From assembly GCA_003248805.1 (NCBI GenBank), contig QFQY01000012.1, forward strand, positions 27,482 to 91,481: DNA of 64,000 nt, in the 5' to 3' direction. Below the pieces are notes generated by a model. That model saw nothing but the letters and a program-made list of their open reading frames with translations. It had not been told where the DNA came from and did not search any database. Below, one piece after another: positions 8,845 to 17,340 of this stretch (the first letter of the stretch is position 1; each line of letters opens with the position of its first letter). The position numbers and the translations under genes are program-made. The DNA comes from Chelatococcus sp. (GTDB taxonomy: Bacteria; Pseudomonadota; Alphaproteobacteria; Rhizobiales; Beijerinckiaceae).

Positions 8845-9603
8845 ATGTGCGGCCGCTACGCCATCACTCTGCCACCGGAAGCCATGCGCCGGGCTTTCGG
8901 CTATCGCGAGCAGCCGAATTTTCCGCCGCGCTACAACATCGCGCCGACCCAGCCGGTGCCCGTCATCCGCCCGCATGAAGGCGCCCGGCAATTCATGCTG
9001 ATGCGCTGGGGCTTCATCCCGGGATGGGTGAAGGACCCGAAGGACTTCCCCCTCGTCATCAACATCCGCAGCGAGAGCGCGGCGGAGAAGCCCTCGTTCC
9101 GGCACGCGCTGGAGCGCCGCCGCTGCCTGATGCCGGCGGACGGCTTCTACGAATGGCGGCGCAGCGGGGACAGCCGGGGTCCGAGCGAGCCCTATCTCTT
9201 CCGCCGGCCCGACCGCGGCTTCTTCGCCTTCGCGGCGCTGTGGGAGACCTGGCACGCGCCGGACGGCTCGGAGATCGACACCGTCGCCATGGTGACGGGG
9301 CCGGCCAACGGGCTGATGGCGGCGATCCACCACCGCTGCCCGGTCATTCTCGATCCGAAGGATCACGACGCATGGCTCGACCCTGCGCGGCGCACCCGCG
9401 ATGTCGCGGGGCTGCTGCGCCCGCCGCCGGACGAGCTGCTGGAAATGGCGCGGATCGGCCCGGCGGTGAACAAGGTCGCCCATGACGGGCCGGAGCTGCA
9501 GGAGCCCTTCGACCAGGCGAGCGAGCCGGAGCCCGTCGCGGCTCCGCGCGCGAGGCCCGCCCGGCGCCCGGCCCGCGACGACGGCCAGGGCAGTCTTTTC
9601 TAG
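8845..9603 (+). CDS. SOS response-associated peptidase (SRAP/YedK family)
   Basis: The 252-residue protein begins MCGRYAIT. Cys2 is the catalytic residue that, after Met removal, forms a thiazolidine crosslink to abasic sites in single-stranded DNA. Other SRAP blocks are present: RYNIAPTQPVPV (near residue 31), MRWGFIPGW (about 53), NIRSESAAEKPSFR (about 73), PADGFYEWR with the active-site glutamate (about 93) and MAAIHHRCPVIL (about 155). The family protects abasic sites during replication. The C-terminal 30 residues are Arg/Ala-rich and probably disordered. Confidence 0.95.
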   Translation: MCGRYAITLPPEAMRRAFGYREQPNFPPRYNIAPTQPVPVIRPHEGARQFMLMRWGFIPGWVKDPKDFPLVINIRSESAAEKPSFRHALERRRCLMPADGFYEWRRSGDSRGPSEPYLFRRPDRGFFAFAALWETWHAPDGSEIDTVAMVTGPANGLMAAIHHRCPVILDPKDHDAWLDPARRTRDVAGLLRPPPDELLEMARIGPAVNKVAHDGPELQEPFDQASEPEPVAAPRARPARRPARDDGQGSLF

Positions 9604-9631
9604 ATCATGCTGATTTTGCAGGGAAACACGT

Positions 9632-9727
9632 CGTCATCCCGGGCTTGACCCGGGATCCGTCACAGAGCGCAGCGCCCTTCGATGGATTCCGGATCGGCGC
9701 CGCTATCGCGGCTTGTCCGGAATGACG
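9632..9727. repeat. Interspersed palindromic repeat between genes
   Basis: The element begins CGTCAT and ends ATGACG. It contains the inner palindrome CCCGGG-cttga-CCCGGG (9638-9654) and a second half with TGGATTCCGG and TTGTCCGGA. I recognise it as a common intergenic repeat of alphaproteobacteria, present in many copies per genome; copy number here cannot be seen. It fills most of the 166-base gap between the SRAP gene and the next gene. Confidence 0.6.
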
Positions 9728-9769
9728 GCGTGGTCCCGCAAAAAAGGAAGCACGCTCTAAATCTCCTGC

Positions 9770-10021
9770 TCAGGTGTCGGACTGGGCGACGCCGAAGATC
9801 CGCTGCAATTGCGCGCGGTCCATGCAGGAGACGTCATAGGTCACGGCGCGGCCCTTGAAGCCTTCCCGCTTGCCCAGCTCGCGCGTCATGGTGCGGGTGA
9901 TGTCGTCGATCCGGGCCTCGCAGGCCTGCGCCGTGGTGAAGGCCTGTTCGCTGACATGGGCGGAGGTGCAGCGCGGCTCGCCCGCCACGCAGGCGAGGAT
10001 GACCATGGTGAAGGCGTCCAT
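9770..10021 (-). CDS. Small hypothetical protein with cysteines
   Basis: This 83-residue protein starts MDAFTMVILACVAGEPRCTS and has four cysteines (residues 11, 18, 34 and 65), which could form disulfides. The start is hydrophobic but too short and uncharged for a clear signal peptide. The rest is soluble and mixed. No family recognised. It lies between convergent-facing genes and appears to be transcribed alone. Confidence 0.55.
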   Translation of the reverse strand: MDAFTMVILACVAGEPRCTSAHVSEQAFTTAQACEARIDDITRTMTRELGKREGFKGRAVTYDVSCMDRAQLQRIFGVAQSDT

Positions 10022-10141
10022 TCAGAGGCTCCCAAGGCTCTCGACCGGCCCGGACCAGGCTGCAGTGCCATGGTTAACCGGCGCTTAAGCCCCCCTGTCC
10101 GGCGCAGCAAAATCCGCGCCAGGGGAGCGGGAAGCGGCCTT

Positions 10142-11548
10142 TCAGAGCAACGAGCCCGGATTGAGGATGCCCTGGGGGTCGAGCGCCTGCTTCAGCGTGC
10201 GCATCAGCGAGAGTTCCACCGGGTCCTTGACCTCGACGAGCATGTGGCGCTTCAGCCGGCCGATGCCGTGCTCGGCCGAAATCGAGCCCTCCATGTCCTG
10301 CACGATACCATGGACGGCGCCGCTGAGTTCGTTCCAGCGCGCCAGAAAGGCCTGCTTGTCCGCGCCCACGGGCTGGCTGATGTTGAAATGGATGTTGCCG
10401 TCGCCGAGATGGCCGAAGGGCACGGGCCTGCAGCCGGGGACCAGCTCGTGCATCCTGGCGATCGCGCGCTCGAGAAAGGCGGGAACGTCCTTCACCGGCA
10501 CGGAGACGTCGTGCTTGATCGAGCCGCCCTCGATGCCCTGCACCTCGGAGAGCATCTCGCGCAGCCGCCAGAAGGCGGCGCGCTGTTCGAGCGAGCCGGC
10601 GATGGCGGCATCGGTGACGAGACCGTGCTCCATCGCCTCGGCCAGCAGCGCCTCGAACGCCTCGTCGAGGCCGCTGGCGGACTGGGCGGAGACCTCGATC
10701 AGCACATACCAGGGCGAAGCCTCGGCCAGCGGATCGCGAACGTTCTGGGCATGGCGCAGCACGAATTCCAGCCCGACGCGCGGCATGAGCTCGAAGCTGG
10801 TCACCGTGCCGCCCCCGGCCTGCCGGGCGAGGTTCAGCAGCGCCAGCGCGGCATGCGGATCGGGCACGGCGAGGAAGGCGGTCGCGCGCGCGGCCGGACG
10901 CGGAAAGAGTTTCAGCACGGCGGCGGTGACGATGCCGAGCGTGCCTTCCGCGCCGATGAAGAGGTCCTTGAGATCGTAGCCGGTGTTGTCCTTGCGCAGG
11001 CGGCGCAGGCCGTTCCAGATGCGCCCGTCGGCGAGGACGACCTCGAGGCCGAGACAGAGCTCCCGGGCATTGCCATAGGCGAGCACGGCCGTGCCGCCGG
11101 CATTGGTCGAGAGGTTGCCGCCGATGGTGCAGCTTCCCTCGGAGGGCAGCGAGAGCGGGAAGAGCCGGCCCACCGCCTCGGCGGCTTCCTGCGCCCTGAG
11201 CAGCGTGACGCCGGCCTCGACCGTCATGGTGTTGCCGTCGGGATCGGCCGCTCGAACCTTGTCGAGGCGCTGGAGGGACAGGATCAGCTCATGCCCCTCG
11301 GCCACCGGAATCTGCGCGCCGACGAGCCCGGTATTGCCGCCCTGCGCCACCAGCGGCGTGCCCGTCGCGGCGGCGAGCCTGACCACCTCCGCGACCTCCT
11401 CGGTCGAGCCCGGCCGGACGACCGCGCGCGAACGGCCATGGAAGAGGTTGCGCCATTCCTTCAGATACGGCGCCATCGCGTCGGCGTCGGTCACGACATT
11501 GCGGGCGCCGACGATGGCGGCCAGCCGCTCCAGCAATCCCTCGTCCAT
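10142..11548 (-). CDS. FAD-binding oxidoreductase (glycolate/D-lactate/D-2-hydroxyglutarate dehydrogenase type)
   Basis: A 468-residue flavoprotein with an N-terminal PCMH-type FAD domain. PLVAQGGNTGLVGAQIP (near residue 70) is the pyrophosphate loop, and GYDLKDLFIGAEGTLGIVT (about 190) is the second FAD contact. The C-terminal oxidase domain has HLGDGNIHFNI near residue 375 and SAEHGIGRLK near 425, which hold substrate and metal histidines in the family. It oxidises a D-2-hydroxy acid and passes electrons on; the exact acid is not decidable. It ends in LNPGSLL, typical of the family. Five bases separate its start from the end of the upstream RNA methyltransferase gene. Confidence 0.9.
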   Translation of the reverse strand: MDEGLLERLAAIVGARNVVTDADAMAPYLKEWRNLFHGRSRAVVRPGSTEEVAEVVRLAAATGTPLVAQGGNTGLVGAQIPVAEGHELILSLQRLDKVRAADPDGNTMTVEAGVTLLRAQEAAEAVGRLFPLSLPSEGSCTIGGNLSTNAGGTAVLAYGNARELCLGLEVVLADGRIWNGLRRLRKDNTGYDLKDLFIGAEGTLGIVTAAVLKLFPRPAARATAFLAVPDPHAALALLNLARQAGGGTVTSFELMPRVGLEFVLRHAQNVRDPLAEASPWYVLIEVSAQSASGLDEAFEALLAEAMEHGLVTDAAIAGSLEQRAAFWRLREMLSEVQGIEGGSIKHDVSVPVKDVPAFLERAIARMHELVPGCRPVPFGHLGDGNIHFNISQPVGADKQAFLARWNELSGAVHGIVQDMEGSISAEHGIGRLKRHMLVEVKDPVELSLMRTLKQALDPQGILNPGSLL

Positions 11549-11553
11549 CGGTC

Positions 11554-12798
11554 CTATCTCCGCCCCGAGCGGCGGAAGACACCCACCAGCTCGATATGCG
11601 CGGAATAGCGGAACTGGTCGACCGGCGTCACGGCCTCCAGCGCATATCCGCCAGCGATCAGGATCGCGGCGTCGCGCGCGAAACTGCCGGCATCGCAGGA
11701 GACATAGACCACGGTCCCGACCTTCGCGCTGGCGAGCCGGCGCGCCTGCGCCTCGGCGCCGGCGCGCGGCGGATCGAGCACCACCGCATCGAAGCCGTTC
11801 AGCTCGTGTTCCAGCAGCGGCCGCTTGAACAGGTCGCGAAGCTCCGCCGAGACGGGCCTGAGCCCCTGCGTGTTCGCCGCCGCGCGGCGGAGCGCCGCGA
11901 CCGCCGGCGCGTCGCTCTCGAAGGCCTGCACCGCCATGCGTTCCGCGATACGGAGCGCGAAGGGGCCGCAGCCGGCGAAGAGATCGGCCGCGTGCTTGCC
12001 CTTGGGCAGCGCGTCGAGCACGAGCCTGGCCAGAGCCTCCTCGCCCGCGGCGGTCGCCTGCAGGAAGCCGCCCGGGCCCGGCGCGACATGGGCCTTGCCC
12101 ATGCGCTGCAGCGGCGGGCGACGCTCGACGACGATGTCGCCATGGAGCGAAAGCCGCGCGAGATCGAGCCGCTCGGCCGCCTCGGTCAGCGTCAGCCGGA
12201 GCTTGGCGCCCGCCGGTCCGTGCCCCCGGATATCGACGTCGAGCCCGGCCTCCGATGCGGTGAGCTGGATGTCGAGCGGCTTGTTCGAGCCGCCGAGCCG
12301 GTTGGCGAGGAGTTGCGCCGCCGCCGGCGCCCGGGCGAGCCCCGGCGCCAGCACGGGGCAGGCCTCGACCTCGACGAGGTCATGGCTGCGCGCCGCCATG
12401 AAGCCGACACGCATGCCGGCTCCCTCGCGCCGCGCATGAAACGTCACGCGCCTGCGCCCGGCGCCATGCGCCTCGACCAGATCGGCGACCGTGGCCTCGA
12501 CGCCGGCGCGCGACAGGGTCTCGACCACCTGCCGGCGCTTCCACTCGGCATAGAGGCTCGGCGCCATGTGCTGGGCCGCGCAGCCGCCGCAGCGCGTGAA
12601 GAGCGGGCAGATCGCGGCTATGCGCGAGCCGGCCGGGGCGATGATCTCGACGAGCTGCCCGCGATCGCCATCGCGCAGGACCCGCACGGTCTCGCCCGGC
12701 AGCGCATAGGGAACGAAGACGGAGGCGCCGTCGGCCTCCGCGATTCCGTCGCCACGCAGGCCGAGCCGATCGATGACGAGCGTTTCGTTCATCGTCAT
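11554..12798 (-). CDS. Class I SAM-dependent RNA uracil-C5 methyltransferase (RlmD/TrmA-like)
   Basis: About 414 residues from ATG 12798 (MTMNETLVIDRLGLRGDG). An upstream ATG at 12843 with a fair ribosome site would add 15 residues. An N-terminal TRAM-like segment is followed by an iron-sulfur cysteine group (CPLFTRCGGCAAQHM, near residue 72, plus CPVLAPG later). The methyltransferase core has DLFAGCGPFALRIA (motif I), DPPRAGAE, and VYVSCDAGSFARD with the nucleophilic cysteine. Relatives make 5-methyluridine in 23S rRNA. It is co-directional with the FAD enzyme downstream and divergent from cysteine synthase. Confidence 0.88.
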   Translation of the reverse strand: MTMNETLVIDRLGLRGDGIAEADGASVFVPYALPGETVRVLRDGDRGQLVEIIAPAGSRIAAICPLFTRCGGCAAQHMAPSLYAEWKRRQVVETLSRAGVEATVADLVEAHGAGRRRVTFHARREGAGMRVGFMAARSHDLVEVEACPVLAPGLARAPAAAQLLANRLGGSNKPLDIQLTASEAGLDVDIRGHGPAGAKLRLTLTEAAERLDLARLSLHGDIVVERRPPLQRMGKAHVAPGPGGFLQATAAGEEALARLVLDALPKGKHAADLFAGCGPFALRIAERMAVQAFESDAPAVAALRRAAANTQGLRPVSAELRDLFKRPLLEHELNGFDAVVLDPPRAGAEAQARRLASAKVGTVVYVSCDAGSFARDAAILIAGGYALEAVTPVDQFRYSAHIELVGVFRRSGRR

Positions 12799-12922
12799 CC
12801 CCGCAGGAGATTCCTTCCCGGAATTGGGCTTGTCAGCGAGCATTCTTCCAACCTCGGCGCAGGATGATGACCTTCGCGCGCCTTTCGCCTATCAGGTTGG
12901 GGGCCAACTGGGAAATTCCGGG

Positions 12923-13969
12923 ATGACCATCCGCAACGGCCTCGTCGAGGCGATCGGCAATACGCCTCTCATCCTGCTGAAGCGCGCCTCGGAAGAGACC
13001 GGCTGCACCATCCTCGGCAAGGCCGAGTTCATGAATCCCGGCCAGTCGGTGAAGGACCGCGCCGCGCTCGCGATCATCCGCGACGCCGAGAAGCGCGGCG
13101 CGCTCAGGCCGGGTGGCGTCATCGTCGAGGGGACCGCGGGCAACACCGGCATCGGCATCGCGCTCGTCGGCAACGCGCTGGGCTACCGCTCCGTGATCGT
13201 GATTCCGGAGACGCAGAGCCAGGAGAAGAAGGATATGCTGCGGCTGGCGGGTGCGACGCTGGTCGAGGTGCCGGCCGCGCCCTACGCCAATCCCAACAAC
13301 TACGTGAAGGTCTCGGGGCGTCTCGCCGAGGAACTGGCGAAGAGCGAGCCCAACGGCGCGGTCTGGGCGAACCAGTTCGACAACGTCGCCAACCGGCAGG
13401 GCCATCTGGAGACGACCGGCCCGGAGATCTGGGAGCAGACCGCCGGCAAGGTCGACGGCTTCATCTGCGCCGTCGGCTCGGGCGGGACGCTGGCCGGCGT
13501 CGGCCTGGCGCTCAAGGGCTTCAACCCCGGCATCACGATCGGCCTCGCCGACCCGTTCGGCGCCGCGCTGCACTCCTACTACACGACCGGCGTGCTCAAG
13601 TCCGAGGGCTCGTCGATCACCGAGGGCATCGGGCAGGGACGCATCACCCGGAACCTGGAGGGTGCGCCGGTCGACGCCTCCTTCCAGATCCCGGATGCGG
13701 AGGCGGTGCAGATCGTGTTCGACCTGCTGGAGCATGAGGGCCTGTGCCTCGGCGGCTCCTCGGGCATCAACGTCGCCGGCGCGATCCGGCTGGCGAAGCA
13801 ACTCGGGCCGGGCCACACCATCGTGACGATCCTCTGCGACTACGGCACGCGCTACCAGTCCAAGCTGTTCAACCCGGAATTCCTGCGCGCGAAGGGGCTC
13901 CCGGTCCCGGGCTGGCTGGAGCGGGACGATGCGGCGCTCAAGAGCGTGGTCGCCCGCGTGACGGGCTGA
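12923..13969 (+). CDS. cysK: Cysteine synthase A (O-acetylserine sulfhydrylase)
   Basis: A 348-residue PLP enzyme that makes cysteine from O-acetylserine and sulfide. ATG 12923 gives the family N-terminus MTIRNGLVEAIGNTPLI; the longer open frame upstream does not look conserved. The PLP lysine is in NPGQSVKDRAALAI (near residue 45), GTAGNTGIGIAL (about 75) is the substrate loop, VGSGGTLAGVGLALKG (about 185) is the phosphate loop, and GGSSGINVAGAI (about 280) closes the site. The C-terminus YQSKLFNPEFLRAKGLPVPG matches a common alphaproteobacterial form. MOSC follows 2 bases later. Confidence 0.93.
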   Translation: MTIRNGLVEAIGNTPLILLKRASEETGCTILGKAEFMNPGQSVKDRAALAIIRDAEKRGALRPGGVIVEGTAGNTGIGIALVGNALGYRSVIVIPETQSQEKKDMLRLAGATLVEVPAAPYANPNNYVKVSGRLAEELAKSEPNGAVWANQFDNVANRQGHLETTGPEIWEQTAGKVDGFICAVGSGGTLAGVGLALKGFNPGITIGLADPFGAALHSYYTTGVLKSEGSSITEGIGQGRITRNLEGAPVDASFQIPDAEAVQIVFDLLEHEGLCLGGSSGINVAGAIRLAKQLGPGHTIVTILCDYGTRYQSKLFNPEFLRAKGLPVPGWLERDDAALKSVVARVTG

Positions 13970-13971
13970 GC

Positions 13972-14469
13972 TTGCCCCCTGACCCCGCATCCCCCCTCGC
14001 CCTGCTGCTCGGCGCCCCGATGCGGCCCGGCCTCGTCGACTGGATCGGCCTGCGCCCTGCGCGTCGCGTGCCGATGCAGGCCGTCGAGACCGCGACGCTC
14101 GACCCGCTGGAGGGGCTGATCGGGGACCGCTACACCAGCCGCACCGGCGGGAAACGCCAGGTGACGCTGATCCAGAGCGAGCACCTCGCCGCCATCGCTG
14201 CCTATCTCGGGCTCGCCGACGTCCGCCCCGACCAGCTTCGACGCAACATCGTCGTGTCGGGGCTCAACCTGCTCGCGCTGAAGGGCCGGCGCTTCGCGCT
14301 GGGCGGCGCCGTGCTGGAGGCCACCGGCGAGTGCCATCCCTGCTCGCGCATGGAGGAGATCCTGGGCGCGGGCGGTTACAACGCCGTGCGCGGTCATGGC
14401 GGCATCACGGCTCGGGTGATCGCGCCGGGCAGCGTCCGCCTGGGCGACAGCCTCGCGCGGGAAGACTGA
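13972..14469 (+). CDS. MOSC domain-containing protein
   Basis: About 165 residues if translation starts at TTG 13972, two bases after the cysK stop, or 149 residues from ATG 14020. The MOSC fold (molybdenum cofactor sulfurase C-terminal domain) is visible: DPLEGLIGDRYTSRTGGKRQ (about residue 45), LRRNIVVSGLNLLALKGRRF (about 85) and ECHPCSRMEEI with the conserved cysteine (about 120), then GGITARVIAPGSVRLGD. Standalone MOSC proteins bind sulfur or molybdenum-cofactor-linked partners. Coupling to a cysteine synthase gene fits sulfur handling, but that is inference. Confidence 0.85.
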   Translation: MPPDPASPLALLLGAPMRPGLVDWIGLRPARRVPMQAVETATLDPLEGLIGDRYTSRTGGKRQVTLIQSEHLAAIAAYLGLADVRPDQLRRNIVVSGLNLLALKGRRFALGGAVLEATGECHPCSRMEEILGAGGYNAVRGHGGITARVIAPGSVRLGDSLARED

Positions 14470-14502
14470 GGAGGTTCGACGAGAGACGCTCCGGCGCCGC
14501 CT

Positions 14503-15492
14503 TCAGAGCCACTTCTTCCAGCGGAAGAACATGTAGGGCAGCACGGCGAACAGGACCATCAGGCCCAGCGCCAGCGGGTAGCCCCACTGCCACTCGAGCT
14601 CGGGCATGACCTTGAAGTTCATCCCGTAGATCGAGGCGATCAGCGTCGGCGGCATCAGCGCGACCGAGACGACCGAGAACAGCTTGATGATCTTGTTCTG
14701 CTCGATCGAGACGAGGCCGAGCGTCGCGTCCATCATGAATTGCAGCTTGTTGGAGAGAAAGGTCGCGTGCTCCTCGATGGCCTGCACGTCGCGCACGGCC
14801 GAGCGCCATTCCGCCGAGAACCCGGTCTGCGCTTTCTTCGGCCGGTTGTAGTTGGCCGAGAGAAAGAGCAGCACGCGCTCGACCGAGACCATGCTCTCGC
14901 GCACGTTCGAGATGATGTGCTCGTACTGGCCGATCTTCTGGATCACCGCCTGATAGGCGCCGCCCTGCTCGACATCCTGTCCGCGGCCGGAGAAGACGCG
15001 GCGCGAGGCCTCGTCGATCTGGTCGCCGACGCCGCGCAGAACCTCGGCCGCGCGGTCGACGATCGCCTCGATCAGCCCGTCCAGGACGGATTCGGGCTGG
15101 GCGCTGCAGCCTCCCGCCTTGCTGACGCGGTTGAGAAAGATGTTGAACGCCCCCGGCTCGTCGTAGCGGACCGTGACGAGCGCCTTCTCGGTGAGGATGA
15201 AGGTGACGTCCGCGAGCTTGGGGACGATGGTCTCGGACTGGCAGATGATGCGCGCGGTCATGTAGTGCGCGCCGTTCTCGGTGTAGATGATCTCGGAAGG
15301 CTCGAGATCGTGCATCTCCTCGCGGGTCGGGATCGAGATGCCGAGATATTTCTCGACCTTGCGGTCCTCGCCCGTGGTGGGATTGAGCAGATCGATCCAG
15401 ACCGAACCGGGCGGAAAGCTCCCGTCCTCCGTGACGGTGCCCGGCCGCAGCCTGTCGCCCGTGTCCTGGCAGAGAAGATGGATGTTGAGCAT
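14503..15492 (-). CDS. corA: CorA-family magnesium/divalent cation transporter
   Basis: A 329-residue protein with the long cytoplasmic alpha/beta funnel domain and two C-terminal membrane helices. The signature YGMNF lies at the end of the first helix, followed by the loop KVMPELEWQWGYP and the second helix ending YMFFRWKKWL at the very C-terminus. The conserved basic end is normal for CorA. The family forms pentameric channels for Mg2+ (also Co2+ and Ni2+). It converges with the MOSC gene across 33 bases. Confidence 0.94.
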   Translation of the reverse strand: MLNIHLLCQDTGDRLRPGTVTEDGSFPPGSVWIDLLNPTTGEDRKVEKYLGISIPTREEMHDLEPSEIIYTENGAHYMTARIICQSETIVPKLADVTFILTEKALVTVRYDEPGAFNIFLNRVSKAGGCSAQPESVLDGLIEAIVDRAAEVLRGVGDQIDEASRRVFSGRGQDVEQGGAYQAVIQKIGQYEHIISNVRESMVSVERVLLFLSANYNRPKKAQTGFSAEWRSAVRDVQAIEEHATFLSNKLQFMMDATLGLVSIEQNKIIKLFSVVSVALMPPTLIASIYGMNFKVMPELEWQWGYPLALGLMVLFAVLPYMFFRWKKWL

Positions 15493-15587
15493 GTCCGGAA
15501 CTCACGACGAGGACGGGCGCGCCCGATCGGGCGTCAGGAACCGCGACACCAGCTTCATGTCAACCGCATGACCGGCCGGCCGGCGGA

Positions 15588-16445
15588 TCAAACCGGCGGC
15601 ACATATCGCTCCGGCCGGCTGCCGTCGGCATCGCCGAAGCCGTAGAGCCCGGCGAGATCCGCCACCGACAGCACGGCGCCCGCGTGGCGGGCGACATCCG
15701 GGTCGGCGACGAGGGCTGCGACCGCGCGCCCGGCATAGAGCGGGGTCTCCGTGGCCGCTTCGGCGAGCCCGGCGTCGCGGACGCGCTCGGTCAGCACATG
15801 GCCGGGCGAGAGGCCGAGCGCGGTGACGCCGAAAGGCGAGAGCTCATGCGCCATCGCCAGCGTCAGCCGGTTCGCCGCCGCCTTGGCGAGATCGTAGAAG
15901 ACATCGCCGAGATAGCCTTGCGCGGTGTCGAAACCGATGGTTACGATCAGCCCGGCGCGCATCCGCACCATCGCGGGCGCGACCGCGCGCGCCAGCAGGA
16001 GCTGCGCGTAGACGGAGCTTTCGAGCACCTGGCCCAGCCGGGCCGCGGGCCGGCGCCAGAACGGTGCCCCGAAGGCGGAACCGTCCGGATAGCGCTCGCC
16101 GTCATAGCCCTCGTTGCCGCCCCAGACCGCATCGACGACACAGTCGAGCCGGCCGAAGCGGCGCAGCGCCCAGGAGACGAGCCCGTCGACCTCACGCTCG
16201 ACCGTATGGTCGCAGCGATAGGGATGGCCGCTGCCGCCGAGCGCCTCGACCTCACGGGCGGTATCCTCGATCGATTCCGGGCGCTGGTCGGTGCGGGCCC
16301 CCGCCTCGCTCGAACGTCCCGTCGCGATGACGGTCGCACCCGCCTGCGCCAGCGCGCGGGCGACGCCGCGCCCGACGCCGCGCGAGGCGCCCGCGACGAG
16401 GCAGATGCGGCCGGCGAGGGGCTTGTCGGGGTCGTCATGATTCAT
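15588..16445 (-). CDS. Short-chain dehydrogenase/reductase (DHRS1-like)
   Basis: A 285-residue Rossmann enzyme. GRICLVAGASRGVGRGVARA near the start holds the glycine-rich cofactor motif, and TVIATGRSSE (about residue 40) suggests NADP. The catalytic YxxxK pair is YDLAK (about residue 190). The usual serine 13 residues upstream sits in the unusual context VTIGFDTAQG, where it is not obvious, so activity should not be assumed. The central insert and GERYPDG loop resemble the DHRS1 branch. Substrate unknown. Confidence 0.82.
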   Translation of the reverse strand: MNHDDPDKPLAGRICLVAGASRGVGRGVARALAQAGATVIATGRSSEAGARTDQRPESIEDTAREVEALGGSGHPYRCDHTVEREVDGLVSWALRRFGRLDCVVDAVWGGNEGYDGERYPDGSAFGAPFWRRPAARLGQVLESSVYAQLLLARAVAPAMVRMRAGLIVTIGFDTAQGYLGDVFYDLAKAAANRLTLAMAHELSPFGVTALGLSPGHVLTERVRDAGLAEAATETPLYAGRAVAALVADPDVARHAGAVLSVADLAGLYGFGDADGSRPERYVPPV

Positions 16446-16525
16446 TGCTGCGAGCCTCGCGACCGCGCTGGCGGAGCGGCGACTGATGCTCTAGACGAGC
16501 CCTCCCCCGAAAAGCGAGAGCGATC

Positions 16526-17323
16526 ATGGAAAGCAGTGAAGTCGCCGCCTGCTGGGAGGCCAATGCCGAGACCTGGACGCGCCACGCGCGCGCCGGTTAC
16601 GATCTCTACCGCGACGCACAGAACACACCGACCTTCCTGGGCAATCTCCCGGAGATCGCGGGGCTGGATGGGCTCGACATCGGCTGCGGCGAGGGCTCCA
16701 ACACGCGCAAGCTCGCGCAGGCCGGTGGACGCATGAGCGCGATCGACATCGCCCCCACCTTCATCCGCCACGCGCGGGAGGCCGAAGCCGCCGAGCCGCT
16801 GGGCATCGCCTATCGCGTCGCGGACGGCATGGCCCAGCCCTTCGCCGATGCGAGCTTCGACTTCGCCACCGCCTTCATGTCGCTGATGGACATGCCGCGG
16901 CTGGATCGGGTGCTGGCGGAAACGGCGCGCGTGCTGAAGCCCGGTGGGTTCCTGCAGTTCTCGATCCTGCATCCCTGTTTCGCGACGCCGCATCGCAAGG
17001 TCGTGCGCGACGAGAACAGGACCGTGCTCGCCATCGAGGTCCGCGACTATTTCCGCGCGACCGACGGCGAGATCGAGACATGGCGCTTCGGTGCGGCGCC
17101 CGAACATGAGAAAGCCCGTGTCGAGCCGTTCAAGGTGCCACGCTTTCACCGCACGCTCAGCGACTGGGTCAACCTGATCGTCGCCACGGGCTTCCGGATC
17201 GAGCAGATACACGAGCCCACGGTCGATGCCGAAACGGCGCGCGCCATGCCCTATCTGGACGACACCCTCGTCGCCCCCCTGTTCCTGCACATGCGCGTCC
17301 GTAAGCCGGCTGCGAGCGGCTAG
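16526..17323 (+). CDS. Class I SAM-dependent methyltransferase
   Basis: A 265-residue protein of the Methyltransf_11/25 type. LDGLDIGCGEGSNTRKLAQ (near residue 50) is motif I, AIDIAPTFI (about 72) the acidic motif II, and ASFDFATAFMSLMDMP (about 110) motif IV. RVLKPGGFLQFSILHPCF (about 137) is the post-core strand. The target cannot be named. It is divergent from the SDR gene, and the two starts are 80 bases apart. Confidence 0.85.
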   Translation: MESSEVAACWEANAETWTRHARAGYDLYRDAQNTPTFLGNLPEIAGLDGLDIGCGEGSNTRKLAQAGGRMSAIDIAPTFIRHAREAEAAEPLGIAYRVADGMAQPFADASFDFATAFMSLMDMPRLDRVLAETARVLKPGGFLQFSILHPCFATPHRKVVRDENRTVLAIEVRDYFRATDGEIETWRFGAAPEHEKARVEPFKVPRFHRTLSDWVNLIVATGFRIEQIHEPTVDAETARAMPYLDDTLVAPLFLHMRVRKPAASG

Positions 17324-17340
17324 CGGAACGCCCGCAGGCG